This document shows, in pieces, positions 17,701 to 25,838 of a stretch of 47,170 nt of DNA. Origin of the DNA: DASXUX01 sp036504595 (GTDB taxonomy: Bacteria > Planctomycetota > SZUA-567 > H5-PLA8); assembly GCA_036504595.1 (NCBI GenBank), contig DASXUX010000017.1, positions 1-47,170 of the forward strand, in the 5' to 3' direction. Position 1 is the first letter of the stretch. Every line of letters begins with the position of its first letter. The notes beneath the pieces were generated by a model. That model ran no database searches and was not told the DNA's origin. It saw nothing but the letters and a program-made list of their open reading frames with translations. The translations under genes and the position numbers were made by a program.

Positions 17701-20247
17701 TCGAAGTCCTACGATGGCACGGCGACGGCGGGATGTGTAACGGTTGGTACGCTCTTGGGTTTTGTAAACCCGGAGACTGTGTCGGCGACAGCGGTGGCGG
17801 CGGATTATCCGAGCGCCAATGTCGGCTCGTACGCGGGCACCGTCGTGACCTACACGCTGCATGACGGGACCAACGGCGGGCTGGCCGCAAATTACAGCCT
17901 GGCGTTCGGCACGGCGACGGGCGCGATCACGGCGAACGCGCTGGCTGTCTCCGGCATCGGCGCAAACAACAAGACCTATGACGGCACGACAGCCGCGACG
18001 CTGACCGGCACGCCGGGGACTCTGAACGGCATCGTCGGGACGGAAGACGTTTCATTGACCGGAGCCGCTGTCGGTGCGTTCGACGACAAGAACGTCGGCA
18101 CGAACAAGGCGGTGACAGTGAGCGGCCAGTCGCTAACCGGCGCGGATGCAGGCAACTACACTCTGATAGAGCCAAGCACTACCGCCGATATCACGGCGAA
18201 GGCGCTGACGGTCTCGGGCGTCGGGGCAAGCAACAAGACCTATGACGGCAACGCGACAGCTACATTGACGGGCACGCCAGGGACATTGAACGGTATCATC
18301 GGAACGGAAGATGTTTCATTGATCGGCACGGCGGTCGGCACGTTTGCCGACAAGAACGTCGGCATTAGCAGGACTGTGACGGTGAGCAGCCAGTCGCTGA
18401 CCGGAGCAGACGCGAGCAACTACACGTTGACCGAGCCAACTACCACGACCGATATCACAGCGAAGGCGCTGACGGTTTCGGGGATTGGGGCGAGCAACAA
18501 GACCTATGACGGCAACGCGACAGCGACGCTGGCGGGCGCGCCAGGAACGCTGAACGGAATCGTCGGGACGGAAGACGTTTCACTGACTGGCACCGCCGTG
18601 GGAACGTTCGACGACAAGAACGTAGGCACGAGCAAGACGGTGACGGTGAGCGGCCAGTCGCTGGGCGGCGCAGACGCGGGCAACTACACGCTGACGGAGT
18701 CGACTCTGGCGGCCGACATCATGGCGCGGGCGATCACTGTTAATGCGGATGCGAAGAGCAAAGTGTACGGCGCGGCTTTGCCGGCGTTAACTTACACGTA
18801 CAGCGGCCTCGCCAGTGGCGACGCGTCGGTGACGGTCACGGGCGCATTGGCCACGAGCGCGACGGCGGGCTCCGGCGTCGGGACATATTCGATCACACAA
18901 GGTACGCTGGCAGCCACCGGCAACTACACTATTGGAATCTGCAACGGTGCAAACTTGACTGTGACCGCCGCGCCACTCACCGTGACTGCCGACGCGAAGA
19001 ACAAGGTCTCCGGGGAGGCCCTGCCAACGTTGACCTACATATACACGGGTCTTGTGAATGGCGACGCATCCGCAACGTTCACAGGCGCGTTGGCGACCAC
19101 GGCAACCGCTGCTTCGGGTGCGGGGACGTACACGATCGCGCAAGGCATGCTGGCAGCGACGGGCAACTATACCCTCGGCGCGTTCAATGCCGCGAACCTG
19201 ACGGTGACGGCGGCGATTGCTCCGGCGATCACGAGCGCCTCAACCGCCTCGGCAACAAAGGGAGCCGCGTTCAGCTACACCATCACTGCATCTGGTAGCA
19301 CACCGATGACGTTTGGGACGGACGGGTTGCCGGCGGGATTGAGTCTATCAGGCGATACGATCTCCGGAACCTCGACTGTCGGCGGCGTCATTCTGGTGAC
19401 AATCAAGGTAACGAATATCGCCGGTTCAGACAGCAAGACGCTGCAGTTGACGATTGCCAAGCCCATCGGTGCCCCAGCGTCACCCCCGGTGTTTTCGTCG
19501 GGTGCGATTGTCAGTTCCAACACGGGCTTGACGGGACAGGAGGTGACATTCACCTCCTCGGCGACCGACAGCGACGGCGACATCCTTGCCTACACCTGGG
19601 ACTTTGGCGATGGGACGACGAGTATAGGCGCCAGCGCAGCGCATACCTTCACCACTCCCGGAATCTACACGGTGACGGTGACCACGTTCGACGGCACAAC
19701 GAGCACCTCGCAGTCGCTGGACTATATGATCAGTGCGGCCGAAGCTCCTGTCGGTGACGACAACGGCGGAGATCCCAGTTGGGACGCAGCGTCGGGAAGT
19801 GTCGATATCTTCGTGATCCAGAAGGCAGCATTGAAGCTCAGCTTTACCGCTGGTTTGAAGGACTCACTGCAACTCTCCGGCACGATTCCCGTGGCGAAGT
19901 TCTTCAAGCCCGCAAACAGGAAGGTGACCGTTGTGATCGGCAGCTTTAGGAAAGATTTCACGCTGAACGCCAAGGGCCAGGGCACGGCGGGAGTCTGCAA
20001 GATCCAGATGAAAGGCAAGATTAAGAAGGGGGTCTTCAAGGCCACGCCGGCGAAGTTCACGCTGAGCATCAAGGGCGAACCGCTGCTGGCTGCGCTGAAG
20101 GACTTCGGCTTCGCGGACACAACGACCGCGAAGACCGGAGAGTCGCACTCACTCTCCGCGATCATTATGGTGGACGTCATGGGCTACGAGGCCGACAAGA
20201 ACATGCTCTATAAGGCGATGGCCGGAAAGAGTGGTTCGGCGAAATGA
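14740..20247 (+). CDS. Giant secreted NHL-repeat / MBG / PKD protein
   Basis: An 1835-residue exported protein starting at ATG 14740 after GGGGGGAGGGG. Modules in order: signal peptide with an Arg-rich n-region (1-42); twelve ~56-residue NHL repeats (about 45-700) of the pattern VDGSGNVYVADxxNHTIRKITPAG, enough for two six-bladed propellers; a PKD/REJ-like domain (702-790); an Ig-like domain (792-892) also found in the Kelch protein; five YDG/MBG domains and two MBG_2-like domains (about 893-1490); a putative-Ig He_PIG-type domain (1493-1580); a PKD domain (1582-1665, WDFGDGTTSIG); and a C-terminal domain (1688-1835) shared with the other two giant proteins here. Likely a surface adhesin or matrix protein. 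Repeats are alike at DNA level (about 168 bp), so assembly of copy number needs care. Confidence 0.92.
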   Translation: MRNRRVAGLWSRSRSLWSRRLLLAGAVLLAASFLAVAPARAESLTITTFAGPPEVGPGAVDGTGSAARFNNPYGVAADNSGNVYVADTSNHTIRKITPVGLVGTLAGLAGSAGSADGTGSAARFYGPRGAAVDSAGNVYVADYGNHTIRKITPAGVVSTLAGLALSFGSADGTGSAARFYYPSGVAVDGSGNVYVGDWGNHTIRKITPAGVVSTFAGLAGNWGSADGTGSAARFTYPYGVAVDGSGNVYVADQNNHTIRTITPAGVVSTLAGTAGSSGSADGTGSAARFNNPEGVAVDGSGNLYVVDAGNATIRKITPAGVVSTLAGTAGSLGSADGTGSAARFYNPRSVAVDGAGNAYIADQSNHTIRKIAPGGVVSTWAGAVGVSGTADGTGGAARFCFPNSVAVDGSGNIIVADTSNFTIRTITPAGVVSTLAGMARSAGSADGTGSAARFNYPYGVAVDSSGNVYVADCNNCTIRQITLAGVVSTLAGLAGSSGSADGTGSAARFYYPRGVAVDGSGNVYVADTYNHAIRKITPTGEVSTLAGLAGSSGSADGTGSAARFYYPRGVAVDASFNVYVADSNNHTIRKITPAGVVSTLAGWASSPGSADGTGSAARFAAPSGVVVDSSGNVYVADFSNHTIRKITPAGLVSTMAGLAGNTGSADGTGSVARFSNPAGVAVDGSNNIYVADQGNHTIRKGAAPIADLATIDQASGAAGATRHLDTSPQTAATWQWSLIRVPADSAAVLSSTTTRNPTFTPDVLGLYVFRLVATDAPGGQSITTVQLSVNIGPASTLVVAGFPSPTASGTAGSVTVTAKDALGQTAIGYRGTVHFSSTDTQGALPGDYTFLPSDNGTHTFILTLKNVGTRNISATDAAIGTITGTQSGITVNARAITVKAATDSKTYDGSPSSAGVPTIISGSLASGDTASWTQIFDSKNVGTGKMLTPAGTVTDGNSGNNYSVTFVNSTTGAITAKPLSVTAPAIASKSYDGTATAGCVTVGTLLGFVNPETVSATAVAADYPSANVGSYAGTVVTYTLHDGTNGGLAANYSLAFGTATGAITANALAVSGIGANNKTYDGTTAATLTGTPGTLNGIVGTEDVSLTGAAVGAFDDKNVGTNKAVTVSGQSLTGADAGNYTLIEPSTTADITAKALTVSGVGASNKTYDGNATATLTGTPGTLNGIIGTEDVSLIGTAVGTFADKNVGISRTVTVSSQSLTGADASNYTLTEPTTTTDITAKALTVSGIGASNKTYDGNATATLAGAPGTLNGIVGTEDVSLTGTAVGTFDDKNVGTSKTVTVSGQSLGGADAGNYTLTESTLAADIMARAITVNADAKSKVYGAALPALTYTYSGLASGDASVTVTGALATSATAGSGVGTYSITQGTLAATGNYTIGICNGANLTVTAAPLTVTADAKNKVSGEALPTLTYIYTGLVNGDASATFTGALATTATAASGAGTYTIAQGMLAATGNYTLGAFNAANLTVTAAIAPAITSASTASATKGAAFSYTITASGSTPMTFGTDGLPAGLSLSGDTISGTSTVGGVILVTIKVTNIAGSDSKTLQLTIAKPIGAPASPPVFSSGAIVSSNTGLTGQEVTFTSSATDSDGDILAYTWDFGDGTTSIGASAAHTFTTPGIYTVTVTTFDGTTSTSQSLDYMISAAEAPVGDDNGGDPSWDAASGSVDIFVIQKAALKLSFTAGLKDSLQLSGTIPVAKFFKPANRKVTVVIGSFRKDFTLNAKGQGTAGVCKIQMKGKIKKGVFKATPAKFTLSIKGEPLLAALKDFGFADTTTAKTGESHSLSAIIMVDVMGYEADKNMLYKAMAGKSGSAK
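14880..16850 (+). repeat. Twelve ~168-bp tandem repeats encoding NHL blades
   Basis: The coding sequence repeats with a period near 168 bases, each unit holding a close variant of GACGGCACAGGCAGCGCCGC followed about 60 bases later by a GTCTACGTCGCGGAC-like block. Twelve units can be counted from their GTGSAARF-encoding segments. Units 9 and 10 (about 16220-16540) are the most alike, suggesting a recent duplication. Confidence 0.85.
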
Positions 20248-20294
20248 CAGTTGGGGCAGGCAGAGCGGAAGTCATTCATCATAAAGCGGCCAAG

Positions 20295-20334
20295 ATGAGG
20301 CGCTGGACTACGCCCTCTAGTCCTAACGCCTCAT
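20295..20334 (+). terminator. Interrupted stem-loop 48 bases after the NHL gene
   Basis: ATGAGGCG (20295-20302) pairs with CGCCTCAT (20327-20334), and inside it GGACT (20305-20309) pairs with AGTCC (20319-20323) around a nine-base loop. It sits just past the stop at 20247. There is no run of T after it on the plus strand (TCATAAAAAG follows), so intrinsic termination would be weak; it may instead protect the 3' end. Confidence 0.5.
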
Positions 20335-20808
20335 TCATAAAAAGTTCAGTTGGTGTCCTGTCGCCTCGATTTTCTGTGGTGAATGAGAATGGCAGACGCA
20401 GGTAGGCGTCATTTCTACCGAGATCAAAGCCCTTTCGGGCCGACTACGAAAACGGCAGGGTCAATGCTTCGGCGCCAGTGTGACTTGACAGTCGCGTCTT
20501 CATCTCTGAATGCTACGGCGCAGGCGCCGCGTTGCTTGCCGCGGACGCGAAGCATGGCGTGCAAATCTTGTGGAAGAGTGCAGTTCTTGGGACGCACTTT
20601 ATGACTGCCGTGGTAAAAGGCGGCTTTGTTTACGAAGCGGATGGACACGGTCCCCTCCGTGCCGGGCACGCAGACTGACGAGTTTTCGTAAACTATAAAA
20701 AAGTATAATGCTCTACGCGCGGCTGGCGGGTAGACAGACAGGGAACATCTGTTTTCGAAACATTCTATGCGCCCGCGTGAAAGCATCGCGCTCTGGAGAT
20801 GACCTGAG
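20335..20808. other. Gene-free spacer with weak promoter-like sequence
   Basis: No convincing gene. A perfect TATAAT hexamer lies at 20704-20709, about 100 bases before the GH-like gene at 20809, in an AT-rich patch; no good -35 lies at 16-18 bases, so it is only a candidate promoter. Antisense and sense frames through this stretch look non-coding. Confidence 0.35.
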
Positions 20809-23800
20809 ATGAATAGGAACATGCCATGCCTGATGGTGCTGCTGCTGGTATCGCTGGTGAGCGTACCTATTGCCGGCGGGGAAGACGCCACGGCCGATAT
20901 CACAGTCACCGAAACCGTGCTGCGGCCACGCGAAAAAGTTCCGCCGCTGGCGGCCAACTGCTGGGGCGGCAGTGGCGGGGTGGAGTGGGCCGCCAACAAC
21001 TTCGTCCTGAACTCGGGCAATGAGCCGGTCTACTGGCGAGATCTGCACCGCGTCATGAAATGTGGGCCCAACTGGTTCGAGATCGATGGACCGGGGACGT
21101 CCTGGTACGACCTCCGCGCCAGCGGCTTTTTGAGCGGGGCCGAACTGCGCCTCTACCGGCTTGTGGACAAGGACGGGAAGAGTCTTCCGCTCAACAAAGA
21201 CGGCACTTATCAGGATGTCGCCGCGGCTGATCACGTCGTCCTGGTGGGCAAAGGTCAGATCGTTCCCGAGGGGCAAGACAATCTCCCGGACGGCGGATGG
21301 GTTTGCACAAAGTACGGCGACGTGTTTCCCAACGCATGGATTCGCCACGGCAACCTGACCACGACCGACGCGCAGCAACCGCAGAACGGCAGAACGTATT
21401 GGTACGTGGTCGTGGCAGTGACGGCGGACGGCCAGGAGTCGCCCTTCTCGAACGAAGTGAGCGCCACGCCGCAGGCCGAGATTGACAACCCGCCGCACGT
21501 GGTTCAAGCCGTCAGCGAAGACAAGCCGCTGGATATGAAGGCGGGCCAGGGCGTTGAGTTCACGCCGAAGATCGTTGGCGGCAAGCCGCCGTTGAAATGG
21601 GAATTGGTGGAGCCAGCCGCGTTGCCCGAAGGCCTCGCGTTCAACGCCGAGACCGGTGCGATCACCGGCAAGCCCAAGTCCGCGGTTGAACCGATGACGC
21701 TGCGTCTGAAGGTCACCGATTCCGCCGGTCGCAGTGATGTCAGGGCGTTCGGCGTGAACTCGAAGCCGGTTGCCGCAAGCGGCTCGAAGGAGAAGCCGCA
21801 GCCACCATCGGAATTGAAGGCGATTGCCGGCAATGGGTGCGTGACGCTGTCCTGGAAGCCCAGTCCTTCACCCAACGTCTTGACTTACCGGCTCAAGCGC
21901 TCGACCGCTCCGGCAGCCCAACAAGAACAACGCGTCTATGTGACCAAAGACACGCCACCGCTCGAACGCTTCGACTACGTCGTGCTGCAACGCCGCTTCG
22001 GCAACTTCGACATGCGGTATGTTCACCCGCGCGTTCGCGGCATCGGCAATCCCGCCGATCACCCGGACTGGTACTGGAACGCGGATTTGAAGAAAGTTTC
22101 ATTCTCGCTCGTGCCGCATCCGCAGCCCGTCCCTGCGGAGATGATCGATCCCGGCGAAACGTGTATGCAGGTCAAGGCAACCGCGGGCGAGCAATCAATA
22201 CGCCAGATCGTGTGCATCGGCACGGCGATCCCCAAGGAGAATCTCTGGTATGGCCAGCTTGAACCCGGCAAGAACTACCGGCTGGAGGTCTGGCTGCGAC
22301 AAGAGGGACTCGCCAAAGACGGCGAGGTCAGATTCTCCTACGGCAAGGAGTATCCCGCCATTACGAAGACCTTCGCGGTCGATGGCGCCTGGAAGAAATA
22401 CACCTGCGACTTTGCCGGCCCGGAGCGGCCGACGAACGTGTGGCATTTCGGGCATCAGTTCAACTTTACCGGTCCCGGCACACTGTGGATGGACAACTGC
22501 CGCGTCTTCCGCTGCGACCAGCCGGCCGACGCAGAGAAGTATTATGTGCCTAATCCGATCGTGCTGGACGAGCTGTTGAAGACGCAGCCCGAGGGCGCCA
22601 AGGGCACGCACCGCATCTGGTTTCTCAGCCGCGACGCCACGATGTCGTCGATCACGAGCTGGCACGCGAACTCGCAGGCGCGGCCCGACTGGCATACCGG
22701 CGTGCGGCCGACGATGCCGATGACGTTGCCCCAAGGCCTGATGTTCGATCTCGCCACCGGGAAAGACGCCGCCTCTCGCATGAAACCGTGGCTGGTGCTC
22801 CAGCACGTACTTCACTCCGAACAGGATTGGCTCGGCTTGATCGAGTATCTAGCCGCACCGTACGATCCCAAGCAGGACACGCCGCAATCCAAGCCGTGGG
22901 CGTACAAGCGCTACCGGCAGCGCGGCATGGGCACGCCGTGGACCGATGAGTTCGCCTCTATCATCATCGAGTTCGGAAACGAGACGTGGCACAATGGCCA
23001 CTTCGAAGACTGGCTCGGCTTCCACACACGCGGCGCGATCTGGGCCGGCGGCAAGGAGTATGGCCTCTTCAGCCGGTATCTGATCCAGAACATGAAGAAG
23101 AGTCCGTACTGGCAGTCGCAGAATCTCGATGGGAAGATTCGTTTCTGCCTTGGCGGCGGCTACGGCGACGCCAACGTGAATGCCAAGGGCGAAGTGACCG
23201 GCTACGGCGAACTGGCGATGCAGGCTTGCCCCGAAGCGACGCTGCTCGGCCACGCAAACTACGTCGGCCCCAAATGGGAAACGGGCGACTCGGCCCAGAA
23301 GACCTTCAACGATAGAGGTGTCCAGGAGTCGCTGCTGGGATATGTGACCGACATGGAGAAAATCCAGCGCGGGATGGAGAAGGCGCGTCTGGTCATCGGC
23401 AAGGCCGGACATGACTACGACTGTGTCGCATACGAAGGCGGGCCGAGCGGCTACACGTTCAACGCGGATGCAGAACAAGGCGAAGCGCAGGAGAAGTACG
23501 GCAAGTCCCTGGCGATGGGTGTCGCGGCGCTCGACGCATGGCTGGGCAGCTACGAAAAAGGTTGGACGTATCAGAACTTCCTGGCGTACGCCCAGGGCAA
23601 GTGGTGGTCCAGCCACACGGCGATCTGCAATGGCTTCCGTCCCTGTCCGGGCTGGCAGGCGATGACGTTGCGCAACCGTTACGCTTCCGGTGACCTGATG
23701 CAGGTGCAGGCGAGCTCTATGCCTGTTCTGCGCCGCGGCAAGGACACTTATCCGCTGATCAGATGCTCAGCGATGCGCGACGGCACGCGCTGGTCAATCT

Positions 23801-24108
23801 TTGTTCTATCGCGAAAACTGAATGCCAAGTACGAAGATCAGGATTTTGGCGACGGCTACACGCCGGTGACGCTGCACCTGCCGTTCAAAAAGGCGGGAAA
23901 GATCGCGCTCCACAAACTGGCCGGCGACCCGCGCGCGAGCAACCGCGACAAGCTGAACATCGACATTCAGAGTCAGGACGTGCCGACGGCGGCGCTGAAT
24001 GCCGGCTCATTCACGCTTACGGCCGGCACGGAGGCCGGCACCACCGGCGGCGCGCGCGGCATGCCGCCGGGATCGGCCTATGTGTACGTGTTTGAGGCGA
24101 CGGAATGA
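20809..24108 (+). CDS. Secreted clan GH-A-like protein with Ig, FN3 and CBM modules
   Basis: A 1099-residue exported protein (signal peptide about 1-24, VSVPIAGGE). An N-terminal beta-rich region (30-220) is followed by a putative-Ig domain (about 235-320, GLAFNAETGAITGKPKSAVEP), a fibronectin type III start (about 330-370, PPSELKAIAGNGCVTLSWKPS), a CBM4/9-like jelly roll (about 440-570, LEPGKNYRLEVWLRQEG) and a probable TIM-barrel (about 600-960). IIEFGNETWH places Glu725 after Gly-Asn, as the acid/base of clan GH-A enzymes, and CVAYEGGPSGY places Glu876 as possible nucleophile. The end (about 960-1099) is a beta-domain like those of arabinofuranosidases. Related proteins are usually annotated only by FN3 domain; glycosidase activity is inferred, and the substrate is unknown. 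Confidence 0.75.
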   Translation: MNRNMPCLMVLLLVSLVSVPIAGGEDATADITVTETVLRPREKVPPLAANCWGGSGGVEWAANNFVLNSGNEPVYWRDLHRVMKCGPNWFEIDGPGTSWYDLRASGFLSGAELRLYRLVDKDGKSLPLNKDGTYQDVAAADHVVLVGKGQIVPEGQDNLPDGGWVCTKYGDVFPNAWIRHGNLTTTDAQQPQNGRTYWYVVVAVTADGQESPFSNEVSATPQAEIDNPPHVVQAVSEDKPLDMKAGQGVEFTPKIVGGKPPLKWELVEPAALPEGLAFNAETGAITGKPKSAVEPMTLRLKVTDSAGRSDVRAFGVNSKPVAASGSKEKPQPPSELKAIAGNGCVTLSWKPSPSPNVLTYRLKRSTAPAAQQEQRVYVTKDTPPLERFDYVVLQRRFGNFDMRYVHPRVRGIGNPADHPDWYWNADLKKVSFSLVPHPQPVPAEMIDPGETCMQVKATAGEQSIRQIVCIGTAIPKENLWYGQLEPGKNYRLEVWLRQEGLAKDGEVRFSYGKEYPAITKTFAVDGAWKKYTCDFAGPERPTNVWHFGHQFNFTGPGTLWMDNCRVFRCDQPADAEKYYVPNPIVLDELLKTQPEGAKGTHRIWFLSRDATMSSITSWHANSQARPDWHTGVRPTMPMTLPQGLMFDLATGKDAASRMKPWLVLQHVLHSEQDWLGLIEYLAAPYDPKQDTPQSKPWAYKRYRQRGMGTPWTDEFASIIIEFGNETWHNGHFEDWLGFHTRGAIWAGGKEYGLFSRYLIQNMKKSPYWQSQNLDGKIRFCLGGGYGDANVNAKGEVTGYGELAMQACPEATLLGHANYVGPKWETGDSAQKTFNDRGVQESLLGYVTDMEKIQRGMEKARLVIGKAGHDYDCVAYEGGPSGYTFNADAEQGEAQEKYGKSLAMGVAALDAWLGSYEKGWTYQNFLAYAQGKWWSSHTAICNGFRPCPGWQAMTLRNRYASGDLMQVQASSMPVLRRGKDTYPLIRCSAMRDGTRWSIFVLSRKLNAKYEDQDFGDGYTPVTLHLPFKKAGKIALHKLAGDPRASNRDKLNIDIQSQDVPTAALNAGSFTLTAGTEAGTTGGARGMPPGSAYVYVFEATE

Positions 24109-24292
24109 AGCTTGGGCTCTAGGCTATGGACTACGCTGGCCAACTAGCGCAGCGGTCTGGGCCTGGGCCGATTACCCGAGCGCTGACCGTCGAAACTGAT
24201 CGCCGTTTGGAGTGGCGGCAACCGCGCCAACCTGGCGGGATCGGGGCGGCTCCTTGCGACCGGTGGCACTGTGTGGAGCGTTCCAAATGCTG

Positions 24293-25813
24293 CTAGAACA
24301 TCACCTGAAGATTGATCACAAAAACGTTGTTGCGAATCTCTCGCAAGCCACGACCCGGGTTTGAGCTCGATGGGTCATCCACCCAGATGTAATTGGCCTG
24401 CAACTTGGCGTTGTCGCCCTTGAGGTAGTAGTTGACGCCGGCCGTGCACGCGCGCGTTCGGAAAATGTCTGATTCAGTATCGGGTTTGACGAGATCTTCC
24501 ATCACGACGCTGTCAGCAGACTCATAGCGGAAGGCGAACTCCATTTTCGCCAAGTGCCGACCCAGGCCGCTGCTGCATAGGCTATCCGCAAAAATGGATT
24601 CAGACATCCTGTAGCCGATCCCGGCGTACCATCCGGTGAGGCGGATGGGCCGCGGGTCTGCCTGCGATGGCAAGCCGTTGATTTCCGCACCGCTTCCGAG
24701 CCCCAATAACTGCGTCGGTGTTCGCGCGCCCAAGCGGCCCCGTTGTGATCCGTACTCGCCACGCAGCCACAGGCCTTTGATCGGGCCATTCGGCCGGTAC
24801 CAGATCCATGCCGCTTGCCGGTTGATCCAGGTTTTCGGTTCGTTCAAGCCAGGCAGCACTTCGGGCTCGTTCAGTGCGTTGCCAGATATTCCACGGCGTC
24901 CATCTGTCCGGGCGCAGCCCAGTTCCAAACGTCCGTACCATTGCTCAGCGCTCCAGACCGGACGTACGAGCAGACGCCACGCAATGTCCTTGGCGTCATT
25001 GTCATCCGTCCGATTTCCGCCTTCGATCAGGTCGGGGTCCGTCAGAACAGTTGCGTCCGGCCCGTTGAAGACGCCGGCCCAATACTGCAGCCGTCCATTA
25101 AACCAATCGCCGTGGGCCATCACGCCAATGTCGCGCACGTGCTGCATGGCCGTGACCATCGCGCGCTCGACGAATTCAAGACGACCGTTGTCGCGCCAAG
25201 CCTCCTCGCCAGCAGGAACGATGCACTGCCCGAACGTAAAATCGTGATGCGGAACAAGGCCGTGCACGTTGATGTACGCATCGCGCAGGAGTCCGGGCGT
25301 GATGTTATTCGTTGTGCTTCCTGTCGCCGACGCGACGCTTTGCACGAGTGAATTATGCAGGCGAAATGTCGGCAATGGCAGGAAGTCTGAATTTGTCTCG
25401 CTTGCCGGATCAATCATCAGCACAGCGGAAATGTTCTCGTGGACATCGGCGGTGGCGCGAATTTCCGCGCGGCGTATCCGAAACGTGTCGTTGTCGTTGC
25501 GCGCAAAAGACTCAAATGCGCCCAGATTGTTGTCTGCGGCCGGACCGACAAGGCCATGCGGGTCGTTTTGGACAGCCTGATACCAGACCTGCATTAACCC
25601 AGCAATCTGAAGCCTGCCGCTGCGCGTCGTGACGGCGTTCCTTCCATCCAGACCGCGTGCCATGCTATCAGCATGACGGATTGCGGCGGGCGCTGCCGCT
25701 TCCTTTGCCTGCAACTCCTTGCGAAGTTGGGTGATCTCCGAACGCAGAGCGTCAACATCGGCCGCGTATAACAGCGGCGCAAGCATGGACACAACGAGTG
25801 TCAACCAGCGCAA
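24293..25813 (-). CDS. Outer-membrane porin (OprO/OprP-like)
   Basis: A 506-residue beta-barrel protein. TTG at 25813 is the likely start, with GGGAGGGG about seven bases upstream and a clear signal peptide following (LTLVVSMLAPLLYAAD). A short coiled coil comes next (LRSEITQLRKELQAKE, about 23-40), then GRLQIAGLMQVWYQ, the usual first strand of phosphate-selective-porin-like proteins, many amphipathic strands, and a terminal Phe (VFVINLQVMF) as expected for BAM-inserted barrels. It starts 25 bases beyond the stop of the giant beta-helix gene, so the two are probably one operon. Substrate is not evident: OprP-family membership does not prove phosphate selectivity. Confidence 0.88.
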   Translation of the reverse strand: MRWLTLVVSMLAPLLYAADVDALRSEITQLRKELQAKEAAAPAAIRHADSMARGLDGRNAVTTRSGRLQIAGLMQVWYQAVQNDPHGLVGPAADNNLGAFESFARNDNDTFRIRRAEIRATADVHENISAVLMIDPASETNSDFLPLPTFRLHNSLVQSVASATGSTTNNITPGLLRDAYINVHGLVPHHDFTFGQCIVPAGEEAWRDNGRLEFVERAMVTAMQHVRDIGVMAHGDWFNGRLQYWAGVFNGPDATVLTDPDLIEGGNRTDDNDAKDIAWRLLVRPVWSAEQWYGRLELGCARTDGRRGISGNALNEPEVLPGLNEPKTWINRQAAWIWYRPNGPIKGLWLRGEYGSQRGRLGARTPTQLLGLGSGAEINGLPSQADPRPIRLTGWYAGIGYRMSESIFADSLCSSGLGRHLAKMEFAFRYESADSVVMEDLVKPDTESDIFRTRACTAGVNYYLKGDNAKLQANYIWVDDPSSSNPGRGLREIRNNVFVINLQVMF

Positions 25814-25838
25814 TTAAAGCCCCTCCCGCCACTATCCC

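Noticed and set aside
20424..20800. Minus-strand frame with partly protein-like sequence before the GH-like gene
   Set aside because: It runs into the antisense of the 20809 gene, has no start with a ribosome-binding site and matches no known family.
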